From contig NZ_JBBKTU010000001.1 in assembly GCF_037892605.1 (NCBI RefSeq), forward strand, positions 1,426,001 through 1,490,000: DNA of 64,000 nt, in the 5' to 3' direction. Below, piece after piece: positions 50,297-58,641 of the stretch (the stretch's first letter is position 1; each line of letters begins with the position of its first letter). Source of the stretch: Lacibacter sp. H407. Lineage in GTDB: Bacteria; Bacteroidota; Bacteroidia; Chitinophagales; Chitinophagaceae. The position numbers and the translations under genes are program-made. Below the pieces are notes generated by a model that was given only the letters and a program-made list of their open reading frames with translations, was not told where the DNA came from and made no database searches.

Positions 50297-51343
50297 ATGA
50301 CCAGAAGTAAAATTGCCGGCATCGGTATGTATGTTCCATCGCATGTTGTTACGAATAATGATCTCACAAAATACATGGATACCAACGACGAATGGATCCA
50401 GGAACGAACCGGCATCAAGGAAAGAAGATATGCGCACAGAACTGAGGAGACAACCACTACCATGGGTGTGGAAGCTGCCAAAGTTGCCATTGAACGTGCA
50501 GGCATTACTCCGCAGGATATCGACTTTATAGTGTTTGCAACCTTAAGCCCTGATTATTACTTTCCGGGTTGCGGTGTTTTGTTGCAACGGGCGATGAAAA
50601 TGAAACAGGTGGGTGCATTGGATGTACGTAATCAATGCAGTGGTTTTGTGTATGCTGTTTCGGTTGCCGATCAGTTTATAAAAAGCGGCATGTATAAAAA
50701 TATTTTAGTGGTGGGCGCAGAGAAACATTCGTTCGGACTAGACTTCAGTACACGTGGGCGCAATGTAAGTGTGATCTTTGGCGATGGCGCAGGCGCTGTT
50801 GTTTTACAGCCAACAACTGATGAGAACCGGGGAATTCTCAGTACGCATTTGCATAGTGATGGAAATGATGCCGAAATTCTGGCTATGTATAATCCCGGAA
50901 CGCATGCCAACCATTGGAAAGAAGGACTGGCAAGTTTTAATGAAGCTGAGTTGGCAGATATGTTCATGAGTCATGAAATGATTGATAATGCTGAGCTATT
51001 TCCAAATATGGATGGTCCGGCAGTATTCAAAACAGCGGTGGTAAAATTTCCGGAAGTGATCATGGAAGCGTTGACAACAAACGGATATCAACCTGCTGAC
51101 TTAGCAATGTTGATCCCGCACCAGGCAAACCTTCGCATTGCACAGTTCGTGCAACAAAAATTAAAATTGCGTGACGATCAGGTATATAACAATATTCAGA
51201 AGTACGGAAATACAACAGCCGCATCGGTACCCATTGCTTTATGTGAAGCATGGGAGCAGGGAAAAATAAAAGACGGTGATCTTGTTTGCCTCGCAGCTTT
51301 TGGCAGCGGATTTACCTGGGCGAGTGCGCTCTTGAAATGGTAA
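50297..51343 (+). CDS. fabH: 3-oxoacyl-ACP synthase III (FabH-like)
   Basis: 348 residues, slightly longer than E. coli FabH. The triad is Cys114 (RNQCSGFVYA), His in LIPHQANLRI and Asn in KYGNTTAASVPI. It starts fatty acid synthesis by condensing acetyl- or branched acyl-CoA with malonyl-ACP. Some relatives make other ketides, so the chain-starter role is the default assignment. It is not in a fab cluster. The ATG at 50297 follows a near-consensus -7 box by 6 nt. Confidence 0.88.
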   Translation: MTRSKIAGIGMYVPSHVVTNNDLTKYMDTNDEWIQERTGIKERRYAHRTEETTTTMGVEAAKVAIERAGITPQDIDFIVFATLSPDYYFPGCGVLLQRAMKMKQVGALDVRNQCSGFVYAVSVADQFIKSGMYKNILVVGAEKHSFGLDFSTRGRNVSVIFGDGAGAVVLQPTTDENRGILSTHLHSDGNDAEILAMYNPGTHANHWKEGLASFNEAELADMFMSHEMIDNAELFPNMDGPAVFKTAVVKFPEVIMEALTTNGYQPADLAMLIPHQANLRIAQFVQQKLKLRDDQVYNNIQKYGNTTAASVPIALCEAWEQGKIKDGDLVCLAAFGSGFTWASALLKW

Positions 51344-51372
51344 CCTCAGGTCTATCTAGCAGCATGAAAACT

Positions 51373-51687
51373 TTAGAAACTGAAGTATGCTACAACAGCA
51401 TTTATGCCTGCATCAGTGGCTTCTCTTGTAACCAAGACGTAGTTGTTAAACGTAAGTACAACGGCCAGAATGATGATAATGGCTGAATGTGTTTGTTTAC
51501 GGCCAAGTAATGGTGTAAACCTATCAGAGTAGTTGATTGCAGCGAGGTAAATAAACAACAGTGATTGAACGATGAGGAAGAATTGCTGATCTTTGTCAAA
51601 CTCATGAATCAGCAATTGAGCAACGAAAATGAAAGCAGCAACTGTAAGTAATACCGAAAGTGTCATTCTTATATTGTATTGTTTCAT
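51373..51687 (-). CDS. Small integral membrane protein, unknown
   Basis: 104 residues from MKQYNIRMTLSVLL. Three to four hydrophobic helices (about 8-27, 34-50, 65-82 and a possible C-terminal segment) separated by short charged loops. No recognised domain. It lies alone between fabH (convergent) and a divergent secreted protein gene. Confidence 0.6.
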   Translation of the reverse strand: MKQYNIRMTLSVLLTVAAFIFVAQLLIHEFDKDQQFFLIVQSLLFIYLAAINYSDRFTPLLGRKQTHSAIIIILAVVLTFNNYVLVTREATDAGINAVVAYFSF

Positions 51688-51880
51688 ATTCAGCTGTAAG
51701 TTTCGGCAAAAGTAAGGGAACGGGGGCAAAGGAGTATTTAAACCTGTATTAAGAACCGATGAACATTCGGTTTGTGGAATAGAAGAACTCGTTCTGCTTC
51801 TTATTCATTAACAGAATATGGATACTTTCAGTAATGCATAAGCGAAGTTGCTGTAATTCACGATCAAACAACGTAACAAT

Positions 51881-52312
51881 ATGAAAAAACAAATTCTTTC
51901 TTTCATGCTGCTGCTCGTAAGTATGCAAGGATTCAGTCAGGTCAATAACGATTCAATGCGGCTGCAATACAACCAGAAAACAATGCGCCTCGGCGGCCGT
52001 ATTACAATGAATGGATTTTTGGTAGAAAACACAACGGTGCAAAACCTGATGCTGATATCTCCCGATGCTACAAACTATTACAAACAGTATATCAAGAGCA
52101 AGCGAGTATCAACCATACTTCCGTTGTTTGGAACAGCGGCAGTGATCAGCGGAATTCTCGTAGCACAAAAAAACCGAACACCCGGGTATATTATGGTGCT
52201 GAGTGGTAATAGTATTAATCTTATCGGCTCATTGTTCAGGCGTAAAGCATCTATTAAACTGCAGGATGCCATCTGGCATTATAACCGGGATATTCTTTTC
52301 CCAAAACGGTAA
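51881..52312 (+). CDS. Small exported or membrane protein, unknown
   Basis: 143 residues with a signal peptide (MKKQILSFMLLLVSMQGFSQ). A hydrophobic stretch lies at about 80-95 (LPLFGTAAVISGILVAQ) and another at 105-118. The middle reads NDSMRLQYNQKTMRLGGRI. The C-terminus is basic. I do not recognise the family. It lies just upstream of the lipid kinase on the same strand. Confidence 0.65.
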   Translation: MKKQILSFMLLLVSMQGFSQVNNDSMRLQYNQKTMRLGGRITMNGFLVENTTVQNLMLISPDATNYYKQYIKSKRVSTILPLFGTAAVISGILVAQKNRTPGYIMVLSGNSINLIGSLFRRKASIKLQDAIWHYNRDILFPKR

Positions 52313-52319
52313 AGGTTTT

Positions 52320-52351
52320 TTGTTTCATTAATCTTTTCAATATTAGTTTTG
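52320..52351 (+). promoter_or_regulatory. Lipid kinase promoter: TTG (52320-52322), N21, TAGTTTTG (52344-52351)
   Basis: Both elements match at good spacing. The predicted transcription start is near 52358, one base before the ATG at 52359, so a leaderless transcript is likely. Confidence 0.6.
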
Positions 52352-52370
52352 CGACGCTATGCAGCGTCGC
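52351..52370. promoter_or_regulatory. 20-bp GC-rich inverted repeat centred on the kinase start codon
   Basis: Arms GCGACGCT and AGCGTCGC flank ATGC, so the start codon forms the centre of a perfect inverted repeat in AT-rich surroundings. Because the transcript probably starts here, it is more likely an operator in DNA than an RNA hairpin. Confidence 0.5.
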
Positions 52371-53249
52371 TTTATTTTTTTATTCAACCCCAGGGCAGGT
52401 GTGCAAAAAGGGAAGCCCTTGCAACAACTCATCAGCGAACGTTGTGCAACGGCTGCCGTACACTTCAGTATTGAACATAGTCGTGCTGATGCAGACTATT
52501 CTTCACTACGTGAAAAAATAATTGCTGATGCAGTAACCGATGTTGTAATAGCAGGTGGCGATGGAACTATCAGTACAATTATTGCAGCCATCAGAGACTT
52601 ACCCGTAAACATCGGTATCATACCAAGAGGTTCGGGGAATGGATTGGCATTTGCTGCCGGTATTCCGAAAGATCCCGACAAGGCATTGGATATTATTTTC
52701 AACGGCACAGCACAACCTGTGGATGCGTTTCTCATCAACAAACATTTTTCCTGCATGCTCAGCGGAATTGGTTTTGATGCACAGGTTGCACATGATTTTG
52801 ATCGACAGGAAAAAAGAGGATTTTGGAAGTATGCACAACTTACGCTGAAGAATTTGGCAGGTATCAAAACGTATGCATTCAATCTCAAAGCAAACGACAT
52901 TGATTTAAATTTGGACGCCTACTTCATCAGTATTGCCAACAGCAACCAGTTTGGAAATCAATTTACCATTGCACCGAAGGCGAGTTTGCAGGACGGCATG
53001 CTGGATATTGTAGCAGTTGAAAAAACAAACTTGTTGTTTGTATTGCTGCGTGTATTGTGGCATATCCGCTTTGGAACATTTACAAACGATTTTGGAAAGC
53101 GAAAGGGCATCACATATTTTCAAACAGATCATTTGCTGATTGAGAATAAAGAAGCTGCCCCCTTTCATATTGATGGTGATGGAAAACAAACGGCAGCAGC
53201 ATTTGAAGTACAAATAATTCCTGCTGCTTATTCTTTATTAATGCCCTGA
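52359..53249 (+). CDS. Diacylglycerol/lipid kinase family protein (DagK/YegS type)
   Basis: 296 residues. The catalytic domain has NPRAG (10-14), VVIAGGDGT (62-70), GIIPRGSGNGLA, and the C-terminal domain with a GDGK motif (HIDGDGKQT). Members phosphorylate diacylglycerol, sphingosine-like or other lipid alcohols; the acceptor is unknown. Its last 22 bp overlap the end of the convergent patatin-like gene. It starts inside a palindrome and may be leaderless. Confidence 0.9.
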   Translation: MQRRFIFLFNPRAGVQKGKPLQQLISERCATAAVHFSIEHSRADADYSSLREKIIADAVTDVVIAGGDGTISTIIAAIRDLPVNIGIIPRGSGNGLAFAAGIPKDPDKALDIIFNGTAQPVDAFLINKHFSCMLSGIGFDAQVAHDFDRQEKRGFWKYAQLTLKNLAGIKTYAFNLKANDIDLNLDAYFISIANSNQFGNQFTIAPKASLQDGMLDIVAVEKTNLLFVLLRVLWHIRFGTFTNDFGKRKGITYFQTDHLLIENKEAAPFHIDGDGKQTAAAFEVQIIPAAYSLLMP

Positions 53250-55486
53250 GCTAATTTTCCCGGTTGAAGAATATCTTCCAAACTCATTAATGAACGAACG
53301 GACTGTTCATTAGTGGAATCCTGCACGGCTGCTGCAATATCTTTCTTTTCTCTTGTGGTTAAATGAAAACTGAGTGCAGCTCCTTTCTTACTGTCCTTCG
53401 GTTGATACATGAATGAAAAGCGATATAACGGAAATGAATACCGTGAATAGCTGATCATACTTTCCTGCATATAATCCTGCACTTTGTAAAAATTATTCTG
53501 CAGCGTGGTAACAGGCTTGTATAAAATATCTCCGATACCCGGCTCCGTCAAGTCATCATTCCATTCACCTTTTTTCCGATCACGTATCTGAATAAATACC
53601 ACGCCTGATGTATTGGCTTTGATCCATTCCGCAAACACATGCAGAAAACGTAAAGTAATTTCCTGTCCGTAATTATCACGAAGACCGGCATCCATTACAT
53701 CCACAATCGGTTTGGTAGGTAACCAAACATTGGGTAACACGTATGGGAATGTTGCATTCATACGAAGTGCTGTAAGAATGCGGAGATTGTAAGGATCAAG
53801 ATCTTTAAAGAAAGCAGTGTAGTCGATGGCATCAGGTTCAGCAATAATTCCTTTTGTACTATCGTGTTGCGGTCGCATCAAAAAACTAATGGGCTGACTG
53901 CAGATCATCAGTTTCCTGCCATCCTGCGAAACAGTAGAACTGAAAATACCTAACGGGATCTTTGCCGTAAACTCATCTTCTTTATAATCTTTCAACTGAT
54001 CTTGGAGAATATTACCGGTATTATAATTTAACTGTTGCTCAAAAGCATAGCCTCTGTCTTTTACAAAGCGGTAGGGCCCAACCGAAAATTTTTGTGCAGG
54101 TGTAATCAGATCTCTGGTTACATACGCCGAGAAAATAGGATTGAGTAAATCTCTAGAAATATCACCCGCAATTTTATCATTCGAAAAATCAACTGTTTTT
54201 CCTTTTTGTTGCTGACGGTATAACTCCCGGTAATACGTTAAACCCAACATGCCTCCCGATGCACCGGAAAACAAAAATGTTTTCTTCATCAACTCACCAT
54301 TCATAGCACTATCAAGCCGGCAAAGCATGTTTACAGTAAATGTGGCAGAACGGTTGCCACCACCACTCACATTCAAAACATACAGGAGTGGTTTTTCAAC
54401 TCCTTGTTTTTGTTTCCAGTTTTCAAGTACTTTGATCATTTGCATACTGTCGTTCTGCATTTGTTCAGTAGTGCAAAGCCGTAGCATATTCGCCAATGAA
54501 TAGGCAGGACGTTTGTTGCGATCTTCATAGTTCAATCCAAATGCTTTATTCCGAATATCAATATACTCATACTGGAATAAGGTATGAAAGACGAATATCA
54601 GCAAGATAAAAACAGGAATACTCCATGTGTCGAGCCAATACACCAACGCACCTGCAGCTGCTATAAGAATTGAAAAGAAGACAAAAATGCTTGCAGCTGC
54701 CGGCAATTGAAATGAAGGAAGATCGAGAAAAAGACCATAGATCATCAACGTAAGAAAAGCAAGGATAATGGCCAGCACAGCAGAAAAGTGATGACGTTTA
54801 AAAATTACATCCAATAGCAAATGACTGTAATGTGCTACGTTCCTGGTTTTTTTATACGTAAAAAAGTTTGTGAGAAAATAATTGACAGAGATCACCGGTT
54901 CGTGTGCATCTTTCACCGGAACCGGCTTGTATTTTTCCATGAACTGTTGCGGATTGCTCAACACGGGATGCATATCCCGCATGATCGCTTTTTCCGATCC
55001 AAAGAAATACAGCATGGAGAAAAGAAGAAAAATCACAAGCCCTGCAATAAAGCCAAACATGATCAACAGAATATCTCCATCGGCCATTAATTCTTTGTAT
55101 TTACCAAACCGTACAACCTGGATAAAATAATTAATGATGAAAAGAACAGGAATGCCTGCGTTGTTGATACAATATTTTAAAAATGGTTTGGAAGTAGTAG
55201 CCAGAAACTTGAAGTAGTTACTGAAGAGGATAAACGTAGTGATATTCCAGCTCATTAAAAAACCACCGAACGCAGCGCCAACAAATAATGCACTGAAAAA
55301 ATTTACTTCGCCCAGGTATTCAGGTGAAAGAAATAATGAATCAGCACCATAATTGTTCATAAAGCTACCGCTTACGGCACTGCTCAACAGTATCCAGAAT
55401 AACAGCAACAGCTGATATTTCCGGAAATGCAGAAAGATCAATTGAACAGGGAATGAATACCATATGCCAAGCAGGTATTTCTTCAT
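53228..55486 (-). CDS. Membrane-anchored patatin-like phospholipase
   Basis: 752 residues from MKKYLLGIWYSF; an in-frame extension upstream runs through the end of the ctaA gene and is excluded. Six or seven membrane helices cover about 10-310. The patatin domain follows: oxyanion GGGNR (375-379), Ser410 in SGASGG and the Asp in VMDAGLRDNYG. These form the Ser-Asp dyad of patatin lipases. It probably hydrolyses phospholipid at the inner membrane. The gene ends a minus-strand run after ctaA. Confidence 0.85.
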   Translation of the reverse strand: MKKYLLGIWYSFPVQLIFLHFRKYQLLLLFWILLSSAVSGSFMNNYGADSLFLSPEYLGEVNFFSALFVGAAFGGFLMSWNITTFILFSNYFKFLATTSKPFLKYCINNAGIPVLFIINYFIQVVRFGKYKELMADGDILLIMFGFIAGLVIFLLFSMLYFFGSEKAIMRDMHPVLSNPQQFMEKYKPVPVKDAHEPVISVNYFLTNFFTYKKTRNVAHYSHLLLDVIFKRHHFSAVLAIILAFLTLMIYGLFLDLPSFQLPAAASIFVFFSILIAAAGALVYWLDTWSIPVFILLIFVFHTLFQYEYIDIRNKAFGLNYEDRNKRPAYSLANMLRLCTTEQMQNDSMQMIKVLENWKQKQGVEKPLLYVLNVSGGGNRSATFTVNMLCRLDSAMNGELMKKTFLFSGASGGMLGLTYYRELYRQQQKGKTVDFSNDKIAGDISRDLLNPIFSAYVTRDLITPAQKFSVGPYRFVKDRGYAFEQQLNYNTGNILQDQLKDYKEDEFTAKIPLGIFSSTVSQDGRKLMICSQPISFLMRPQHDSTKGIIAEPDAIDYTAFFKDLDPYNLRILTALRMNATFPYVLPNVWLPTKPIVDVMDAGLRDNYGQEITLRFLHVFAEWIKANTSGVVFIQIRDRKKGEWNDDLTEPGIGDILYKPVTTLQNNFYKVQDYMQESMISYSRYSFPLYRFSFMYQPKDSKKGAALSFHLTTREKKDIAAAVQDSTNEQSVRSLMSLEDILQPGKLAQGINKE

Positions 55487-55545
55487 GGGACAGAAGTTAC
55501 GTAAAAGAAAACAATTTACGTAAGAACGCTGCTTGGATGTAAATG

Positions 55546-56610
55546 TTATGCCACTTGTTTTCGGCGTACCAGGTAAAGTACCCAGATAAAGCTGAGCAAT
55601 AAGAACATACCCACCAGTTGATGTAGTTGCGCCATCCACTCAAACAAACCCCAGCGGTTGGGAATAATTTGTGGTGATGTAAGTACTGAAGCAATACCTA
55701 ATACTACCTGCAGAACTACCAGGAACAAAGGAAGAAAACGTGTTACCTGAAACAGATCGGAGCCTTTTACTTTGGCAGCTTTATAATACCAAACAATAAC
55801 GAGTGCAGTAAGTAAGTATGCAAGACCACGATGTACAAAATGAATGGTGATTTTGTTCTCAATAAAGTTGATGAGCCACGGTGAATCTTTAAATAATGCA
55901 GCAGGAATCCATTCGGTGTTGATCATGGGCCACGATGGTGCAGCGGTGGCTGCTTTATGTCCGGCCATCAATGCACCAAACATTAATTGTACAACCAGCA
56001 AAACCAATAGCCACAATGTAAAGCTGTTGATAGCACGGTTATGTGTGATCTGTTCTTTTTTTACACGCAGCTGCAATGCAAACCAAAAAGTATAACAAAG
56101 TAAACCCATTGCTAAAATAAAATGGAGTGCCAGTCTTGTGGGTTTTACATACACGGCATCTCCAACTAAACCACTTGCTACCATGATCCAACCAACAGCA
56201 CCTTGTAATCCGCCGAGCAAAAACAAGATGAGCAACGGTTTGATCATCTCCTGTTTAAAATACCTGCGTACTAAAAAGTAAATAAAACCAACTGCAAACA
56301 CCATTCCCATCACACGTGCCCATAAACGATGGAACCATTCCCAAAAGAAAATGAATTTAAAATCGCTGAGTGTAAAATCAGTATTGAGTAATTGGTATTG
56401 CGGTGTTCCTTTATACTTTGCAAATTCTTCCAGCCACTTTGTTTCATTCAACGGTGGCAAGGTGCCCGTTACAACTTCCCACTCGGTAATACTTAAACCG
56501 CTACCTGTTAAACGGGTAATACCGCCTAGTAAGATCTGAATAATTAACATGAACACGCCGAAGAGTAACCAGTTGGCAACGGCTTTTTGCGAAGTGGAAG
56601 TTTGCGTCAT
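55546..56610 (-). CDS. ctaA: Heme A synthase (CtaA/COX15 family)
   Basis: 354 residues from MTQTSTSQKAVANW; a longer ORF would overlap the upstream gene. Eight membrane helices carry the paired heme-binding histidines: WEWFHRLWARVMG, LALHFILAMG, IHFVHRGLAYLL and LHQLVGM. The GGITRLTGSGLSITEW motif is a hallmark. The enzyme converts heme O to heme A for aa3-type oxidases. It is 37 bp after the CoA-disulfide-reductase/rhodanese gene, so a role in an aerobic sulfur-linked respiratory chain is possible. Confidence 0.93.
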   Translation of the reverse strand: MTQTSTSQKAVANWLLFGVFMLIIQILLGGITRLTGSGLSITEWEVVTGTLPPLNETKWLEEFAKYKGTPQYQLLNTDFTLSDFKFIFFWEWFHRLWARVMGMVFAVGFIYFLVRRYFKQEMIKPLLILFLLGGLQGAVGWIMVASGLVGDAVYVKPTRLALHFILAMGLLCYTFWFALQLRVKKEQITHNRAINSFTLWLLVLLVVQLMFGALMAGHKAATAAPSWPMINTEWIPAALFKDSPWLINFIENKITIHFVHRGLAYLLTALVIVWYYKAAKVKGSDLFQVTRFLPLFLVVLQVVLGIASVLTSPQIIPNRWGLFEWMAQLHQLVGMFLLLSFIWVLYLVRRKQVA

Positions 56611-56647
56611 AACGTTGGCAAAGGTAGGCGAGGAACAGTTCTCATTT

Positions 56648-58342
56648 TTATTGATGAACAAGAAAATCCTGTGGCTTACTGATTAGCTTGCTTTGTTCGT
56701 TAGTACATGATTTCCACAAATAATATCCGCCGGAAAGATTGGCTACATTGTTGTATCCATTCTGACGGAGTATACGTTGCGCCAGGTAGCCACGTAAACC
56801 TGCTTCGCAATAGATATAAATTGGCTTGTTCTTAGGAATTTCACTTAACCTGTTTCTTAATTCATCAACAGGCAGATTGATTGCTCCGGGAATATTACCT
56901 GCTTCAAACTCATCTTTGCGGCGAACATCAATCAACAGATCAGCTGGTTTTTGTTGTTCAATTTCATTCCAATAAAACACACGCAACCGATCCAATAAAA
57001 TATTCTCCGCAACAAAACCAGCCATGTTCACCGGGTCTTTGGCTGATGAATAGGGAGGTGCATACGCATGTTCAAACTCTATCAAGTCGTAAATTGTTTT
57101 TCCTTGTTTGATAAATGATGCAAATACATCGAGGCGTTTATCAACACCATCGTAACCTGCAATTTGTGCACTGAGTAAGCGTCCTTCATTTGGTGTAAAC
57201 GCAAGTTGTATAGTCATTTGTTTGGATCCGGGATAATAACCTGCATGTGATCCGCTATGTGTGGTGGAAACAATATGTTCAATGCCTGCAGCAGTTAAAT
57301 GTTTTGATGCAGTACCGGTTGTACCCACCGTCTTATCGAATACTTTTACAATTGCCGTATTGATTGAACCTTTGTAGGAGCGAACATTACCAAGCACCAC
57401 ATTATCGGCGCAGATGCGTCCTTGTTTGTTAGCCGGGCCTGCGAGGTAAGTGATCATCGGTTGATGTGTAATAGGATTTTCAAATTCAATTGCATCACCC
57501 ACTGCATAAATATCCGGATCGGATGTTTGCAGAAATTCATTTACCCAAATACCTTTTGCCAGTCCGATTTTTAAGTTGGCCATTGCTGCGAGTCTTGTAT
57601 CGGGACGAACACCAATAGAAAGCAGCACCACATCGGCAATCAATACTTCGCCATTATTCAATGTCACTTCAATTCTTTCGCCCACTTTTGTAAAGCCGGT
57701 AACGGCTGTGTTCAAACGAAGTTGTACTTTTTTTGAACGGATGTGTTGCTGCACAAACGAAGCAATGGGATAATCAACAGGAGCCATTACCTGGTTGATC
57801 ATTTCAACAACGGTTACATCCAAACCAAGCTCATAAAAGTTTTCTGCCATTTCCAATCCAATAAAGCCGGCACCAATGATCACTGCACGGGTTACCTGCT
57901 TTTGCTGAACATACGCTTTAATATAATCAGTGTCTCGTACATTGCGTAAGGTGAAAATACCTTCGATTCCAATGCCGGGTAAAGGTGGACGAACAGGTTC
58001 TGCTCCGGGTGAAAGAATCAGTTTGTCGTACGTTTCTTCATATATCTCGCCGGTCAACTGTTTAACCGCAGTAATGGTTTTGGCTGATGGGTTAATAGCA
58101 GTTACTTCTGTTTGTACACGCACATCAATATTGAAGCGTTGATTGAAAGCGGCTGCTGTTTGTACAAAGAGTTTGTTTCGGTCTTTGATCACATCGCCGA
58201 TATAGTATGGCAGTCCACAATTGGCAAACGAAATGTATTCACCTTTTTCAAAGATGATGATCTCGGCATGTTCATCTAATCTTCTGATTCTTGCTGCTGT
58301 ACTGGCTCCGCCTGCAACGGCACCTACAATGATGTACTTCAT
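56648..58342 (-). CDS. CoA-disulfide reductase-like flavoprotein fused to rhodanese
   Basis: 564 residues. Residues 1 to about 450 are a pyridine nucleotide-disulfide oxidoreductase (GAVAGGASTAARIRR; active Cys42 in SFANCGLPYYIGD; VIIGAGFIGLEMAENF for NADH; PDIYAVGDA). Residues 460-550 are a rhodanese domain with Cys512 in YIYCEAGLRG. These fused proteins reduce CoA disulfide, persulfide or polysulfide and release sulfide. Its start faces a region of Crp-type sites, one centred near -42 from its predicted transcription start. A TACTTTTG box (58372-58379, minus strand) gives a leader of about 24 nt. It begins the run toward ctaA and the patatin gene. Confidence 0.9.
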   Translation of the reverse strand: MKYIIVGAVAGGASTAARIRRLDEHAEIIIFEKGEYISFANCGLPYYIGDVIKDRNKLFVQTAAAFNQRFNIDVRVQTEVTAINPSAKTITAVKQLTGEIYEETYDKLILSPGAEPVRPPLPGIGIEGIFTLRNVRDTDYIKAYVQQKQVTRAVIIGAGFIGLEMAENFYELGLDVTVVEMINQVMAPVDYPIASFVQQHIRSKKVQLRLNTAVTGFTKVGERIEVTLNNGEVLIADVVLLSIGVRPDTRLAAMANLKIGLAKGIWVNEFLQTSDPDIYAVGDAIEFENPITHQPMITYLAGPANKQGRICADNVVLGNVRSYKGSINTAIVKVFDKTVGTTGTASKHLTAAGIEHIVSTTHSGSHAGYYPGSKQMTIQLAFTPNEGRLLSAQIAGYDGVDKRLDVFASFIKQGKTIYDLIEFEHAYAPPYSSAKDPVNMAGFVAENILLDRLRVFYWNEIEQQKPADLLIDVRRKDEFEAGNIPGAINLPVDELRNRLSEIPKNKPIYIYCEAGLRGYLAQRILRQNGYNNVANLSGGYYLWKSCTNEQSKLISKPQDFLVHQ

Positions 58343-58371
58343 TCTTTACTTTTTATACTTTTTTAATGAGT

Positions 58372-58379
58372 CAAAAGTA
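58372..58379 (-). promoter_or_regulatory. -7 promoter box (TACTTTTG) of the CoA-disulfide reductase gene
   Basis: Exact TAnnTTTG match on the minus strand, 29 nt from the ATG. The -33 box is poor, as expected of an activator-dependent promoter. Confidence 0.5.
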
Positions 58380-58400
58380 GAGCAAGCAGTAAGTGCAACT

Positions 58401-58416
58401 TGTGATTTTAATCATA
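58401..58416. promoter_or_regulatory. Crp/Fnr-type site A (TGTGA-N6-TCATA)
   Basis: Nine of ten half-site bases match TGTGA-N6-TCACA. Its centre is about 42 bp upstream of the predicted start of the leftward transcript, the class II activation position. Confidence 0.55.
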
Positions 58417-58446
58417 TGAAGTCCTGTTATTGGAAAGGCCTTGTTA

Positions 58447-58462
58447 TGTGTTAAAAATCACA
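58447..58462. promoter_or_regulatory. Crp/Fnr-type site B (TGTGT-N6-TCACA)
   Basis: Nine of ten bases match, with symmetric TA flanks extending the dyad. Confidence 0.5.
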
Positions 58463-58489
58463 TAGAACAGGGGTTTCAGAAGTTTTTGT

Positions 58490-58505
58490 TGTGACAAAAA
58501 TCACA
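58490..58505. promoter_or_regulatory. Crp/Fnr-type site C (TGTGA-N6-TCACA, perfect)
   Basis: A perfect ten-of-ten match, extended by TGT/ACA flanks on both sides. It shares the 13-mer AAATCACACAACA with site D. Confidence 0.7.
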
Positions 58506-58607
58506 CAACAGCAAGCATATAAACGGTTCTGCATTTTTTCTTGATAAGGATCATTTTACATACGCATAGTGGTCATTAAACAATAACTGTTGCTGATCGA
58601 CTTTTAC

Positions 58608-58623
58608 TGCGTCATAAATCACA
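58608..58623. promoter_or_regulatory. Crp/Fnr-type site D (TGCGT-N6-TCACA)
   Basis: Eight of ten bases match; it lies 18 bp before the SQR-like ATG, where a bound protein could repress as easily as activate. I found no TAnnTTTG box for the rightward operon. Nothing else is recognisable in 58343-58641. Confidence 0.45.
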
Positions 58624-58641
58624 CAACAAAACAATCAGCAA

